Source: JAEXOD01 sp963663265 (GTDB lineage Bacteria > Bacteroidota > Ignavibacteria > Ignavibacteriales > Melioribacteraceae). From it: a stretch of 64,000 nt of DNA. The stretch spans positions 558,001 to 622,000 of the forward strand of contig CAXXXM010000002.1 of the NCBI GenBank assembly GCA_963663265.2, in the 5' to 3' direction. The notes under the pieces are model-generated. The model ran no database searches. It was not told the origin of the DNA and saw only the letters and a program-made list of their open reading frames with translations. Every line of letters begins with the position of its first letter. Positions within the stretch are counted from its first letter, which is position 1. Shown piece by piece: positions 51,626 through 60,974 of the stretch. The position numbers were made by a program, and so were the translations under genes.

Positions 51626-54493
51626 TTAATATATTGACCAATAGGCGGAAATAAATCCTGAAACATATTTATAACTTGAATCATCTCTTGATGAACTTCC
51701 CAAGGTTAATTTGGCTTGGAGTATCAGTTTTTCTGTCGGCTTATACTCACCTGCTGCATAACCTTCCATAATAACAAAATCACTTTCAGGAACGTAACCT
51801 AATCTTCCACCAATGTTTAACGTATATTCTTTATCTTTGTCTAACAAATAATCTCCCCACAAAGCGTGCGATGAAAAATTATTTGGCGAATAATATATTG
51901 ACGATGTATATCTATAATTAGAGAAGAAATACTCATAACCGGCATAAAAATCTTTATCAAACTCTTTGCCTAATCTAATCTGAATATCATTCCCCTCGTT
52001 ATTTCCATAATCAGGATCGTTTTGATATACTTTTATATATTGAAAATAACCACTGACAACTATTTTGTTAGGATGTGTATATTTACCATTTATCCTATAA
52101 TGGTCTGCATCATATCTAACATTAACCAAGTTCGAAGAATAGAGCAGCAATGCGGCATCTGTTCTAAGATATGTGCCTTGTAAAGAAAGCCTATCTTTAA
52201 TATCGTAATTAATAAATACATCTGTTTCATTTTTGGATGCTAATCCAACAGAATTTACAATTCCGTAACTACCACCTATATTAATTCGCTCGGATAACTT
52301 AGCAAAAACATGCCCCTTAAAGACATTAAATGTTCGAGTATCGGTATCACTTCGTACTTGATTTTGGAAGAAAGAAACTCCTAACGAAACAATTGTTGCA
52401 GTAGCAAACTCAAGTCGTCCACCATATTTATAAAGTTTAAAACCTAAGTTATCATTATAAAATGCAGCAGAAGGAGCAAACCCAACCGCTGTTGGAAAAC
52501 TTGCTAATAAGCCTCCTATACTGGAACTTGCAACCCAGCTTTTACGCATATCTAATAATGCAACTTGTGTTGAATCTAAATTCTTTGCTCGCAATGAATC
52601 ATAAACAGTTCTTGCAGAATCAAAAGCACCCACTTTTGCATAAGCATCGCCTAAATATAAATTAGCTTCAAAATCTTCCGGCTCTTCTATTACAACATCC
52701 TTAAATGATTGTAGAGCATTAATTGAATCGCCCATTACAAATTGTACTTTAGCTTTCTGCATTGCTATATCATATTCATAGCCATTATTTGTTAACAAAT
52801 CAGAATATATATCTAAGGCTTCAGTATATTGTTTTGCACAAAAATAAACATCACCCATTTCTTTTCTAATTTGGTCATTTGGACCGGCAGCATCAAGATA
52901 CTCCTGATAAAATGGAAGTGCATCAACGCAATTTCCATCCATCACTTGTTTACGTCCATCTTCTAAAATTAAATAAAGTCTTTCCTGTTCTGCTCTTTCT
53001 TTGTGTAACTGTATATCATCTTTCAAACGTGAAACATCTGGATTTGCCGGAGCAAGTGTTTCAGCTTTATCGGCATAACTTTGTGCACCATCAAAATCTT
53101 TTTGAAAAAGTTTTATTGAACCCATACTTACAAGAGCTTCAAAGTTTTCAGGTTCTTTTGTTAAAACATTATTTAAATACTCTTCCGCTTTTTCAATTTC
53201 TCTTCCCGTCCAAACATATAATTGTGCTTCAAATAATTGATAATCCAGATTTTCAGGTTCGGCTGTTAATACCTCATCCATAACTATGATAGCTTGATCA
53301 AAATCCTGGCTCCAGGCTAATATTTTTGCATACCGATATTTTAATTCAGGATCATTATCATCAGGATTTGCAGCAAAATATCCTTCAAGTACTGATATTG
53401 CACTATCATAATCTTGTAAATATTCATAATATTTAGATATTTCTTTTACAGAAGCTTTATCCTTAGGATTTTTTTCTATTTTAGCATTAAATTTATCTAT
53501 TTGTTCATGATAGTTTTTATCACGATAATTCATAACGTAATCATATTTTTCCTGAAATCTTGGGTCATCAGGAGAATTTAAATCAATATATAACAAATGT
53601 TGATAAGCCTCTTCAATTCGTTTGGCTTTAATCAATTCATCAATCAACTTAAATCTTGTATCCAAATCATCCGGTTTTTGTTTTAATGCTCTGGAATACT
53701 TATCTATGGCATATTCCTGTTGCTCAAATGATTTTGGATCCTCTTTTGTTACATAGCCTTCTTTTCTTGCTAAATCCAAGCCATCTTGAGCTTCTTTGAA
53801 GAAAGGCTTAAAACTTAAAGCTGTTTCAAATGCTTTTTCTGCCGGTTTCGATTTTCCAAGCCATAACAAAAAGTAACCGTATCTACTCCATAATCGCCAA
53901 TCTTCAGGATATCTTTCAACATACTCTTTTAATATTTTTTCCCCTTTTGTCAAATTCCCAGTTTGAGTTAGTATTTCTGTATATCTTATAATTTCATCTG
54001 GTGAAGCATTATTATCACGTTTTAAGTATTCATCATACCATGTTTCTGCGTCCGTCCATTTTTCAAGCCAGCGATAGCAAATTCCAATGCCCAAATAATT
54101 ACTTGCTTTATTTGCATCAATTGCTATTTCTCTTTTATATCCAACTATCCTCTTTTCCAAAATTGGATACCATATCTTTATTATTCTATTAAGATTTTTT
54201 TGTATCTCTTGATTATTCGGTTCCAATTTAGAAGCACGTCTAAAATCCAATACCGCATACTCATATTGTGATCGTTTTTCAAAACATAATCCCCGTGTGT
54301 TATATCCATCAGCTTTACGAGGATTTGCTGTAATATACTTATTCAGCAAGTCTATTGCCTCTCCGTATCTACCCGATTTCATGTGAGCAAGGGCAAGATT
54401 TTTGTAATCGTTTTCTCTTTTTTGGGCAAACGAAACAATACTTAAAAACATTATCATCAACAATAAGAAACTTTTTATATTTTTCATTTTCAT
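51626..54493 (-). CDS. TPR protein with C-terminal YaiO-like outer-membrane barrel
   Basis: This large protein (955 residues) starts with a signal peptide (FLLLMIMFLSIVSFAQ). Residues about 28-640 hold many tetratricopeptide repeats (LALAHMKSGRYGEAIDLLNKY, YRYAKILAWSQDFDQAIIVM, LYLGDAYAKVGAFDSARTVY). The last 290 residues are beta strands ending in FISAYWSIY, resembling YaiO-family outer-membrane proteins. TPR-barrel combinations occur in exopolysaccharide export and modification systems, but no polysaccharide genes are adjacent. The start is MKMKNIKS or the Met two codons later. Confidence 0.82.
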   Translation of the reverse strand: MKMKNIKSFLLLMIMFLSIVSFAQKRENDYKNLALAHMKSGRYGEAIDLLNKYITANPRKADGYNTRGLCFEKRSQYEYAVLDFRRASKLEPNNQEIQKNLNRIIKIWYPILEKRIVGYKREIAIDANKASNYLGIGICYRWLEKWTDAETWYDEYLKRDNNASPDEIIRYTEILTQTGNLTKGEKILKEYVERYPEDWRLWSRYGYFLLWLGKSKPAEKAFETALSFKPFFKEAQDGLDLARKEGYVTKEDPKSFEQQEYAIDKYSRALKQKPDDLDTRFKLIDELIKAKRIEEAYQHLLYIDLNSPDDPRFQEKYDYVMNYRDKNYHEQIDKFNAKIEKNPKDKASVKEISKYYEYLQDYDSAISVLEGYFAANPDDNDPELKYRYAKILAWSQDFDQAIIVMDEVLTAEPENLDYQLFEAQLYVWTGREIEKAEEYLNNVLTKEPENFEALVSMGSIKLFQKDFDGAQSYADKAETLAPANPDVSRLKDDIQLHKERAEQERLYLILEDGRKQVMDGNCVDALPFYQEYLDAAGPNDQIRKEMGDVYFCAKQYTEALDIYSDLLTNNGYEYDIAMQKAKVQFVMGDSINALQSFKDVVIEEPEDFEANLYLGDAYAKVGAFDSARTVYDSLRAKNLDSTQVALLDMRKSWVASSSIGGLLASFPTAVGFAPSAAFYNDNLGFKLYKYGGRLEFATATIVSLGVSFFQNQVRSDTDTRTFNVFKGHVFAKLSERINIGGSYGIVNSVGLASKNETDVFINYDIKDRLSLQGTYLRTDAALLLYSSNLVNVRYDADHYRINGKYTHPNKIVVSGYFQYIKVYQNDPDYGNNEGNDIQIRLGKEFDKDFYAGYEYFFSNYRYTSSIYYSPNNFSSHALWGDYLLDKDKEYTLNIGGRLGYVPESDFVIMEGYAAGEYKPTEKLILQAKLTLGSSSRDDSSYKYVSGFISAYWSIY

Positions 54494-54713
54494 TCGTTTT
54501 TATTTAATATGCAAATTTAAGTAAATTACTACAAATATAATAATTAATACAACTTATATAAATATAATTATTCAGATATTTTATGCTGAATTAAAATAAC
54601 CGCTATTTTTTTGTTTTTTTATTGAAAATAGCAACTAACATAAAAAAATGATAATATGTGATCTTAAGCATTTTTATTTGTATGCGAAACTGTTATTTTA
54701 ATACTAACATAAA

Positions 54714-54719
54714 AGGAGG
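54714..54719 (+). promoter_or_regulatory. Shine-Dalgarno site of the T9SS cargo gene at 54725
   Basis: AGGAGG lies five bases before the ATG at 54725, one of the strongest ribosome sites in the window. It shows that this genome uses SD-led initiation at least at some genes. Confidence 0.8.
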
Positions 54720-54724
54720 CATGT

Positions 54725-55732
54725 ATGAAAAAGATATTACCATTTTTACTTATTGCTTTTATTGTTAATTCTCTTATTATTGGGCAAGGAATAAAACGTA
54801 TAACAAGTTTGTATGGCTTTGAATCAAACGACCAAACAACTCATCTGATTTACGGTACAGATGAAGGTTACAACCCCACAGGAAACGTTTTACTTGAGGT
54901 TTCATTTTCAACTCCCACAACTTATAATAATTTATTATATCCATTAAAAGTAGGAAATTCTTGGACTTATAAGAACAATCATATAGATTATAGTATAATA
55001 AATAATGAATCATATATTGACTATACCAAAATAACAGTAGTTGCAGAGGAATATATTGACAGCATAAAATATTTTAAAATATCGGATAATTCGTATCAAC
55101 GAGTTGACCCTGAAACAGGTATAGTTTATAATCGATATTATGGAACGGGATATGACGAGCAACAAATATTATTTGATTTATCTTGGGCAAATGGTGATAA
55201 CCCAGATGTAGTTGATTGGAAAGGAACTATTTTAAATATTCAAGAAACCGATACTACAATTTTTTCGCAATATAGGTACAAAAAAACTTACAATTATGGA
55301 TCAATGTATTACGAAAGTGAATCATTAGTTGAAGGAATTGGAATTGTAAATAAAGAATTTTCGTACGACTTTGGACATACAACAGTTTCATTAATGGGCT
55401 GTGTAATTGACGGTGTTGTATATGGAGATACCACATTTGTTGGCGTTGATGATGAAATTACTAATAATTTTAATTATTCATTAAGCCAAAATTATCCCAA
55501 TCCATTTAATCCGACAACTAAAATAAATTTCAGCATTCCTAAAACTGAAAATGTTACACTTAAAGTATACGACATACTTGGTAAAGAAGTTGCAACTTTA
55601 ATTAATGGTGAATTATCAGCAGGTAATCATTCCTTTCAATTTTTCGGTGAAAATTTGAGTAGTGGTTTATACATTTATCAGCTAAAAACAGACAATTATT
55701 TTGCTGTCAAGAAAATGCTACTTATTAAATAA
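54725..55732 (+). CDS. T9SS-secreted protein of unknown function
   Basis: The 335-residue product has a signal peptide (LPFLLIAFIVNSLIIGQ). The central domain (about 60-240, YPLKVGNSWTYKN, FDLSWANGDNPDVVDW) is of a type often found in secreted proteins of this group. The C-terminal T9SS type A sorting domain begins LSQNYPNPFNPTTKINFSI and ends AVKKMLLIK. It should be exported to the cell surface or released. No catalytic motif is seen. It is divergent from the TPR/barrel gene with 231 bp between, and a small barrel gene follows. Confidence 0.83.
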   Translation: MKKILPFLLIAFIVNSLIIGQGIKRITSLYGFESNDQTTHLIYGTDEGYNPTGNVLLEVSFSTPTTYNNLLYPLKVGNSWTYKNNHIDYSIINNESYIDYTKITVVAEEYIDSIKYFKISDNSYQRVDPETGIVYNRYYGTGYDEQQILFDLSWANGDNPDVVDWKGTILNIQETDTTIFSQYRYKKTYNYGSMYYESESLVEGIGIVNKEFSYDFGHTTVSLMGCVIDGVVYGDTTFVGVDDEITNNFNYSLSQNYPNPFNPTTKINFSIPKTENVTLKVYDILGKEVATLINGELSAGNHSFQFFGENLSSGLYIYQLKTDNYFAVKKMLLIK

Positions 55733-55831
55733 TTATTAATTATAGAATTATTAATTATGTACCGCTAAACAAAAATATTTAGTGGTTAATATTTATAATA
55801 CTTATGCAAATTAACGTTTATGGGATTAATT

Positions 55832-56458
55832 ATGCGAACCCATTTTTTCAAATTACTTATTCTTGTATTTATGTTTAGTTTAAATTCCTTATCTGCACAA
55901 GTAAGTTTTGGAGCAAACTTGCTTTTAGGAATTCCAAACAAAATAACACAGACAGGATATGGGTTAGAAGGTTTTTTGGAATTCAATTTAGCAGAAGAAA
56001 TAAGTGCAAGAATGACAGGCGGAATTCATTACACAAACTTTGAAAAAGAAGGCATTTACGACAACAGGTTATCACAAAATAAAATTTACGGATTAATTAT
56101 TTATCACCCATATAAAAATGGTATTGATAAAATAGATGGAATGGAACCCTATTTTGGGTTGGGCTTGGGTTATGTTTCTTCGTCTTACAGTTCAATACAT
56201 AATGCACAAACAATTAATGGGGGTTATATGTACAATATAAATATTGATGATGCATTAGAGTATGTTAGTGTAATTGGAATTGATATTAGACCATTAGCCA
56301 AATTCCATGTTAAAGCCGAAATGAATTATATATATTTACGTCCTAATTATACTTACATTTTTGAAAGTGTTTCACCAACTTTTAGAAATGACTTGGTTCA
56401 TGATAAAATTGACTTATCATATATAGCAGGCAAATTAATGTTTGTTATTGAATTGTAG
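55832..56458 (+). CDS. outer-membrane beta-barrel protein
   Basis: A product of about 208 residues starts at ATG 55832 (MRTHFFKLLILVFMFSLNSLSAQ), a clear signal peptide; an ATG four codons earlier (55820) is also in frame. The mature part shows amphipathic strands (VSFGANLLLGIPNK, MEPYFGLGLGYVSSS, IAGKLMFVIEL) typical of small OMP barrels. It resembles the barrel at 1669-2208 in type but not visibly in sequence. A near-perfect inverted repeat begins at its stop codon. Confidence 0.72.
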   Translation: MRTHFFKLLILVFMFSLNSLSAQVSFGANLLLGIPNKITQTGYGLEGFLEFNLAEEISARMTGGIHYTNFEKEGIYDNRLSQNKIYGLIIYHPYKNGIDKIDGMEPYFGLGLGYVSSSYSSIHNAQTINGGYMYNINIDDALEYVSVIGIDIRPLAKFHVKAEMNYIYLRPNYTYIFESVSPTFRNDLVHDKIDLSYIAGKLMFVIEL

Positions 56459-56460
56459 TT

Positions 56461-56507
56461 GGTTCTTTTCCTATGCAAAACAACAAAACTTGCATGGGAA
56501 AAGAACC
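56461..56507. repeat. 18-bp near-perfect inverted repeat after the barrel gene
   Basis: Bases 56461-56478 pair with 56490-56507 at 17 of 18 positions plus one wobble, with an 11-base loop. Further pairing extends outward from TAGTT at the stop codon. No T-run follows on either strand, so it may protect the mRNA 3' end or be a cryptic repeat rather than a classical terminator. Confidence 0.6.
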
Positions 56508-56526
56508 AAAACTATATAAAAAAAAA

Positions 56527-56555
56527 CCCCTTACAAGCATTAAGTTTATAAGGGA
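56527..56555. terminator. bidirectional terminator between convergent genes
   Basis: CCCTTA (56528-56533) pairs with TAAGGG (56549-56554), with further partial pairing inside. The stem is followed by ATTTTT on the plus strand and by a run of eight T (complement of 56519-56526) on the minus strand. It therefore serves both the barrel gene and the large minus-strand enzyme gene. Confidence 0.7.
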
Positions 56556-56578
56556 TTTTTATTAAATATTAATGAAGA

Positions 56579-59500
56579 TTAAATGGCATCTAAACCAATG
56601 TAACCTTCTAAGTTTTTAAGATAAGCACTTGATTTAAAGTATTTAAGTTTTTCTTCAAGCAAGTGTATTTTATTTCTTACATCAGCAGCTTCATCATCAG
56701 TAATATTAACTGCTTTATCAAGTAGATTATTTAAATAATGAATATTTTTTTGAGCAAGTGCAATATCATTTAATTGTTTATTTAACAATCTATCCTTATA
56801 CCATTCACTTTTAATCAAATATTCATAGGTAAACATATCTCTAATTTCTTTATCTTCAATAAATTTACCTTCATACTCGCCATAAGCCATAATATTTAAC
56901 AAAGCTTTTAATGGTGGACATGCAGCATCAATACTACCATCTAAAAAGTATTGTTCTGCTACTCGTTTTTGAGCTTCTGTAATATTATTAACACCATCAA
57001 CAAAAACTTCCAAGTCTTGTATTTCAGGTCTTAACATCTCATCATTAAAAACCGCATCAGGATTTTCAAAAACTCTTCCAAAGAAAGTACTTACAAATTT
57101 CTTAGTAATTCTATATCCTAATCTGCTTGCTAAAACTTTTTGACCATTATGTTCAAAATCGTTAATTTTTTCCAAGTACAAATGTTCTAATAAAAATTTA
57201 TGATCCCGTTCTTCAGATTTTAATCGGCTCCAAATTTCAGGAATTAATAAACTTACGTCATGATCAACTCTGTAATTTGGACCAACATAACCGGCTGCCG
57301 AAGTATAACCATCGTAACCAGTTAAAATATACGAAACAAGAGCATTATTTAAATCTTTAATTGGAAGCAAAGCGTTAAAAGGACCTTTAGTTAAAGCTCC
57401 TTCTGAGCCGGCACCCGTTGTAGAAGGTGATTTTCCTGTTAGGCTGCAAACAAAATCCATAAATAATTCCGGCAATTCTTGGAAATGAATTGGATTGTAT
57501 ACCGCTAATGGTCTAACACCTTTTTCAGGTGGATTATTTCTTCTACCAGCCAAAACAGAGTTAACAGGTAAATATACTGGTTTATCAGCAGGCACTTTTC
57601 TATATAAACGAGTACTTACTTCGGCAAGATATTTATCTCTATGTTTTATTAAATCCGGTCTATTTTGTAAATATCTCATATTTTTAGAAGGTTTCCCTTC
57701 AAAAATTCTTGGGTGCGATGAAGATACAAAATAATCACATTCAGGACTTTTTGAAAAATCCTCAATTAATTTTTTAATTGGAGGTGTATACTTATCAAAT
57801 TCAATTGCATCCATCATTATGGTTTTAGCATCGTCTAACGTTAATGGTTCAAAATTTGAGATAAATGAATTTGGTGTTGCCAAATCAGCTTCTGCTTGTT
57901 TATCAAAACCTCTATGAATTGCTTCATCAGGTCTTTGGAACAATCTATATTCACAGTTTTCTGTAAATTTAACCGATAAATTATTAAACTCTTTTCCTAA
58001 ATAGTCTAATTTACTTGTTGGTATTGTAATTGAGGCAGTAATATCATCTTCCATTTGAATTTTATCAGCAGCAATAAAATCTTGACGTAATTTAAATGTC
58101 CGCCATGAATTATCTTTTTGCAAACCAACTCTTAAATAACTTGCTACAAGTTTTCTATTTTCAAATTTTAATTCATTTCCATATTTTCCATCAATAATAT
58201 CAACTGAAAAATATTGTCTCCAATTATTACCCCATTCCGGTTTATAAAAACGCTTTACTAAATATACAAGTCCTTTAATGTAATGTGGAATAGAACCTAC
58301 CCATGCATTATATTCATCAGTATATTTTTGGGAAGGTGTTAACAGTTTAATAACAGAGCCAAGTGACCTTTTTGAACTTAATATTGGACGGCTTTCGTAT
58401 GATTCAACTGATTTTACTTTATGTCTATCACTAAAATCTCTATTAATAATTTCTTCTACTATCTTAAAATCATTTTCATAATCTGCAATAAAGAATGGTC
58501 CATAAATAATTGCATCATTTATAGATTTAGAAATTTCCGATTTTCCACCACCGGATACAGTACTTGGTTTATGACAGAAAACACCTTCTGCAACTGTTCC
58601 AACCAAACGCCAAGCAGGTATTGATGGATTCTTTTCCATTCTAATTTTATAACCGGCAGGCATTACATATGTAATATCAGGGTGAAAATGAACTGAATAT
58701 TCTTTTCCATCTTTTTCCCATGATACTTTTTGTTTAATTAGGTTAAAGGAAGAATTTTCCGGAACGTAATAAATATCCCTATATTTTTTATCTATTGCAT
58801 AACCATCTTTTGTTGGCTCCATTATAGATGAATACATGCTAATCATTTGTTCAAAAGTATGGTTATCTGTACTAATTTGATTATCGTCATTAAATTCATC
58901 CCCCAATTTGTAACTTGGGAAAGCAATTGCTCCACCGGCATGTTCTTCTTCAACATTTCCAAAAAGATTTGCAACATATCCAATTTGTGTTTTTACTTCT
59001 TTTTTTGAATAACCAAAATAATTATCTGCTATTAACGTAACGATCACACCTTCTTCTGTTCGTGCTGTTATTTTAAATGCAGAACCATCATTATATTTTT
59101 CGTTTTCATCTTTCCAACACATTCCGTCCCTTTTTTGACGTTCTGTTGCTTTATCATAATGAGGTAAACCAAGACTTTTTTTGGTTAATTCTGTTAAGTG
59201 AGGCGCTAATATAATACAACCTGTATGACCTGACCAACCTTCAATATCTAAAGCAGAATCATTTTCCGGTAAATATGGATCACCTGCATTTCCAAAAATA
59301 GATTCAACAAAATCCAAATTACTTATTAAATTTCCCGGTGCAAAAAATCGTATTTCCATCCTTTTTTCTTTGCTTATTCCCGGTACTTCCGGACTAACAA
59401 CCGGCTTTAACAATAACGAAACAAAAACCTCTGCATTCTCCTTTTGAGTTGATGTATATGGAATTTTTAATAACTCTTTAGGAGGATTTAACGCTGACAA

Positions 59501-60022
59501 TAAAAGCGTTGCAAATGCTTTTTTTGGTACTGCTTTTTTATCATAAGGGATTGCCATTCCACCTTCAACTACATGGAATACGCCAACTGTTGTTCTTCTA
59601 TCCGACTTTGGATTATGCAAAACCCCTTGTTTAACTCTATATGAACTAATTATATCAGAAAGGAATATATCTTTATCCGGTGGCAATGATAACTTACGAG
59701 CTATACCGTGACTATCAAGTGTAAATGTATTTGAAGGAAGCCTTAAATTGATTTTTTCTTTATACTCTCTTAAATATGTATCTATAAAATCTTGGATTCT
59801 TTGATCTGCTGGACAAAGATAATTTGATAAAAGGCGATTTTTTTCTCTAAAGTTTCTTATTAAATCATTTGCCAAATCAAAAGTCTTATTGTCTTCTTCG
59901 TCAACATATACCGGTTGACCAAGTGCTGCCAACTTTAGGTTTATGTATTGTTTTAATCGCTTAGATTTTATGTTTTCATTTGTACCCTGCGGGGTTAATC
60001 CGAATGATTTTCTTAAATCCAT
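56579..60022 (-). CDS. 1147-residue enzyme resembling PPi-dependent PEP carboxykinase
   Basis: This is the largest protein in the window, cytoplasmic and without repeats. Its size, overall pattern and a P-loop-like STVSGGGKSEISKS (about 490) suggest the diphosphate-type phosphoenolpyruvate carboxykinase found in Entamoeba and Propionibacterium. That enzyme makes oxaloacetate and PPi from PEP, CO2 and phosphate. Other blocks that look conserved are FFAPGNLISNLDFVESIFGN, GHTGCIILAPHLTELTKK, GMCWKDENEKYNDG and TGAGSEGALTKGPFNALLP. I rely on memory of the family, so the name is tentative. It is a single-gene unit; GAGGAA precedes the ATG and a terminator follows. Confidence 0.55.
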   Translation of the reverse strand: MDLRKSFGLTPQGTNENIKSKRLKQYINLKLAALGQPVYVDEEDNKTFDLANDLIRNFREKNRLLSNYLCPADQRIQDFIDTYLREYKEKINLRLPSNTFTLDSHGIARKLSLPPDKDIFLSDIISSYRVKQGVLHNPKSDRRTTVGVFHVVEGGMAIPYDKKAVPKKAFATLLLSALNPPKELLKIPYTSTQKENAEVFVSLLLKPVVSPEVPGISKEKRMEIRFFAPGNLISNLDFVESIFGNAGDPYLPENDSALDIEGWSGHTGCIILAPHLTELTKKSLGLPHYDKATERQKRDGMCWKDENEKYNDGSAFKITARTEEGVIVTLIADNYFGYSKKEVKTQIGYVANLFGNVEEEHAGGAIAFPSYKLGDEFNDDNQISTDNHTFEQMISMYSSIMEPTKDGYAIDKKYRDIYYVPENSSFNLIKQKVSWEKDGKEYSVHFHPDITYVMPAGYKIRMEKNPSIPAWRLVGTVAEGVFCHKPSTVSGGGKSEISKSINDAIIYGPFFIADYENDFKIVEEIINRDFSDRHKVKSVESYESRPILSSKRSLGSVIKLLTPSQKYTDEYNAWVGSIPHYIKGLVYLVKRFYKPEWGNNWRQYFSVDIIDGKYGNELKFENRKLVASYLRVGLQKDNSWRTFKLRQDFIAADKIQMEDDITASITIPTSKLDYLGKEFNNLSVKFTENCEYRLFQRPDEAIHRGFDKQAEADLATPNSFISNFEPLTLDDAKTIMMDAIEFDKYTPPIKKLIEDFSKSPECDYFVSSSHPRIFEGKPSKNMRYLQNRPDLIKHRDKYLAEVSTRLYRKVPADKPVYLPVNSVLAGRRNNPPEKGVRPLAVYNPIHFQELPELFMDFVCSLTGKSPSTTGAGSEGALTKGPFNALLPIKDLNNALVSYILTGYDGYTSAAGYVGPNYRVDHDVSLLIPEIWSRLKSEERDHKFLLEHLYLEKINDFEHNGQKVLASRLGYRITKKFVSTFFGRVFENPDAVFNDEMLRPEIQDLEVFVDGVNNITEAQKRVAEQYFLDGSIDAACPPLKALLNIMAYGEYEGKFIEDKEIRDMFTYEYLIKSEWYKDRLLNKQLNDIALAQKNIHYLNNLLDKAVNITDDEAADVRNKIHLLEEKLKYFKSSAYLKNLEGYIGLDAI

Positions 60023-60274
60023 TTATATTCCTCATTTAATTAATTTTTCAACGTAAAGATAAAATAATAAGATATTACTTTCTATTATTTTTGCATTAAT
60101 TTTTATGTAATCACTTCGCTTAATAATACCTAAGCGTTCTTTTAATAATTAAACGATAAATCCTGATTTTTGGTTCAAAAGCACCAATTTGACTGATATT
60201 ATCGAATTTTTGGTATTATTTTAAACCTTACCCAGCGTTCATAGTTCCAAAAATACCAAAAATATCTTTAGAAG

Positions 60275-60390
60275 ATTTGAAAGATTTGAAACTTGAAACC
60301 AGAGACTTGAGACTTGGTTAATAATTGTCTGAACGGGGATTCTTGGGATTTTGATGATTTTTGGGATTAAAGATTAAAAATAATTAAGAA
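60275..60390 (+). repeat. family C block
   Basis: GAAACTTGAAACCAGAGACTTGAGACTTGG heptads at about 60289-60318 lead into GTTAATAATTGTCTGAACGGGGATTC and GGGATTAAAGATTAAAA. The same modules occur at 21137-21240 in rotated order. Confidence 0.6.
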
Positions 60391-60607
60391 TATCTATTTT
60401 ACTATCTTGGCAGTTAACCGGGAACCGGTGACATAATAACGTGGTTGCTCCAAAATTGGGAATATAATTAGAATGAAAAACTAATTCGTTTTATATTTCA
60501 CCACATGCGTGGCTTATTCTTCCGTTTCAATTATATTGCTATAATTATTTAGCCCGCTTTCGCGGGTAAAACCAAATTCGTAATTTTACTATTTTGCAAC
60601 ATCCACA

Positions 60608-60812
60608 TCTTGTCACTTGCTACTGCTTTTTGTCACATTGTCACTCGTCACTTTTTTTCGTCACTTGTCACAACGTCACTTGTCACTTTCTTTTCGTCAC
60701 TTGTCACAACGTCACTCGTCACTTTCTTTTCGTCACTCGTCACTTTCTTTTCGTCACTTGTCACACCGTCACTCGTCACTCGTTACTGTTTTTTGTCACT
60801 CGTCACGAGGGC
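60608..60812 (+). repeat. GTCACTC/GTCACTT heptanucleotide array (family D), left arm
   Basis: The array is built from 7-nt units GTCACTC, GTCACTT, GTCACAA and GTCACAC, broken at intervals by CTTTCTTTTC-like spacers. At least fifteen GTCAC cores are visible. It runs directly into the GTTGCA end of the family A element at 60813. Confidence 0.8.
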
Positions 60813-60971
60813 GTTGCATAATTGGGGATAGATATTCATGGCGGTCATGGTCTTACCATGACCGAATAAAATTTGTATTAAAACAGCTATATTTAAGCTA
60901 TTTTTTGGTAAAAACAGTAGTGTCACGGTGAGACCGTGACACCCATGAACTTGATTTTCGACTTTTGCAAC
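60813..60971 (+). repeat. family A element, best-preserved copy (159 bp)
   Basis: It starts GTTGCATAA (60813-60821) and ends TTTTGCAAC (60963-60971), an 8-of-9 inverted terminal repeat. Inside are GGTCATGG/CCATGACC at 60843-60863 (loop TCTTA) and GTGTCACGGT/ACCGTGACAC at 60920-60942 (loop GAG). It carries no open reading frame of its own. Heptad arrays abut both ends. Confidence 0.82.
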
Positions 60972-60974
60972 ACC

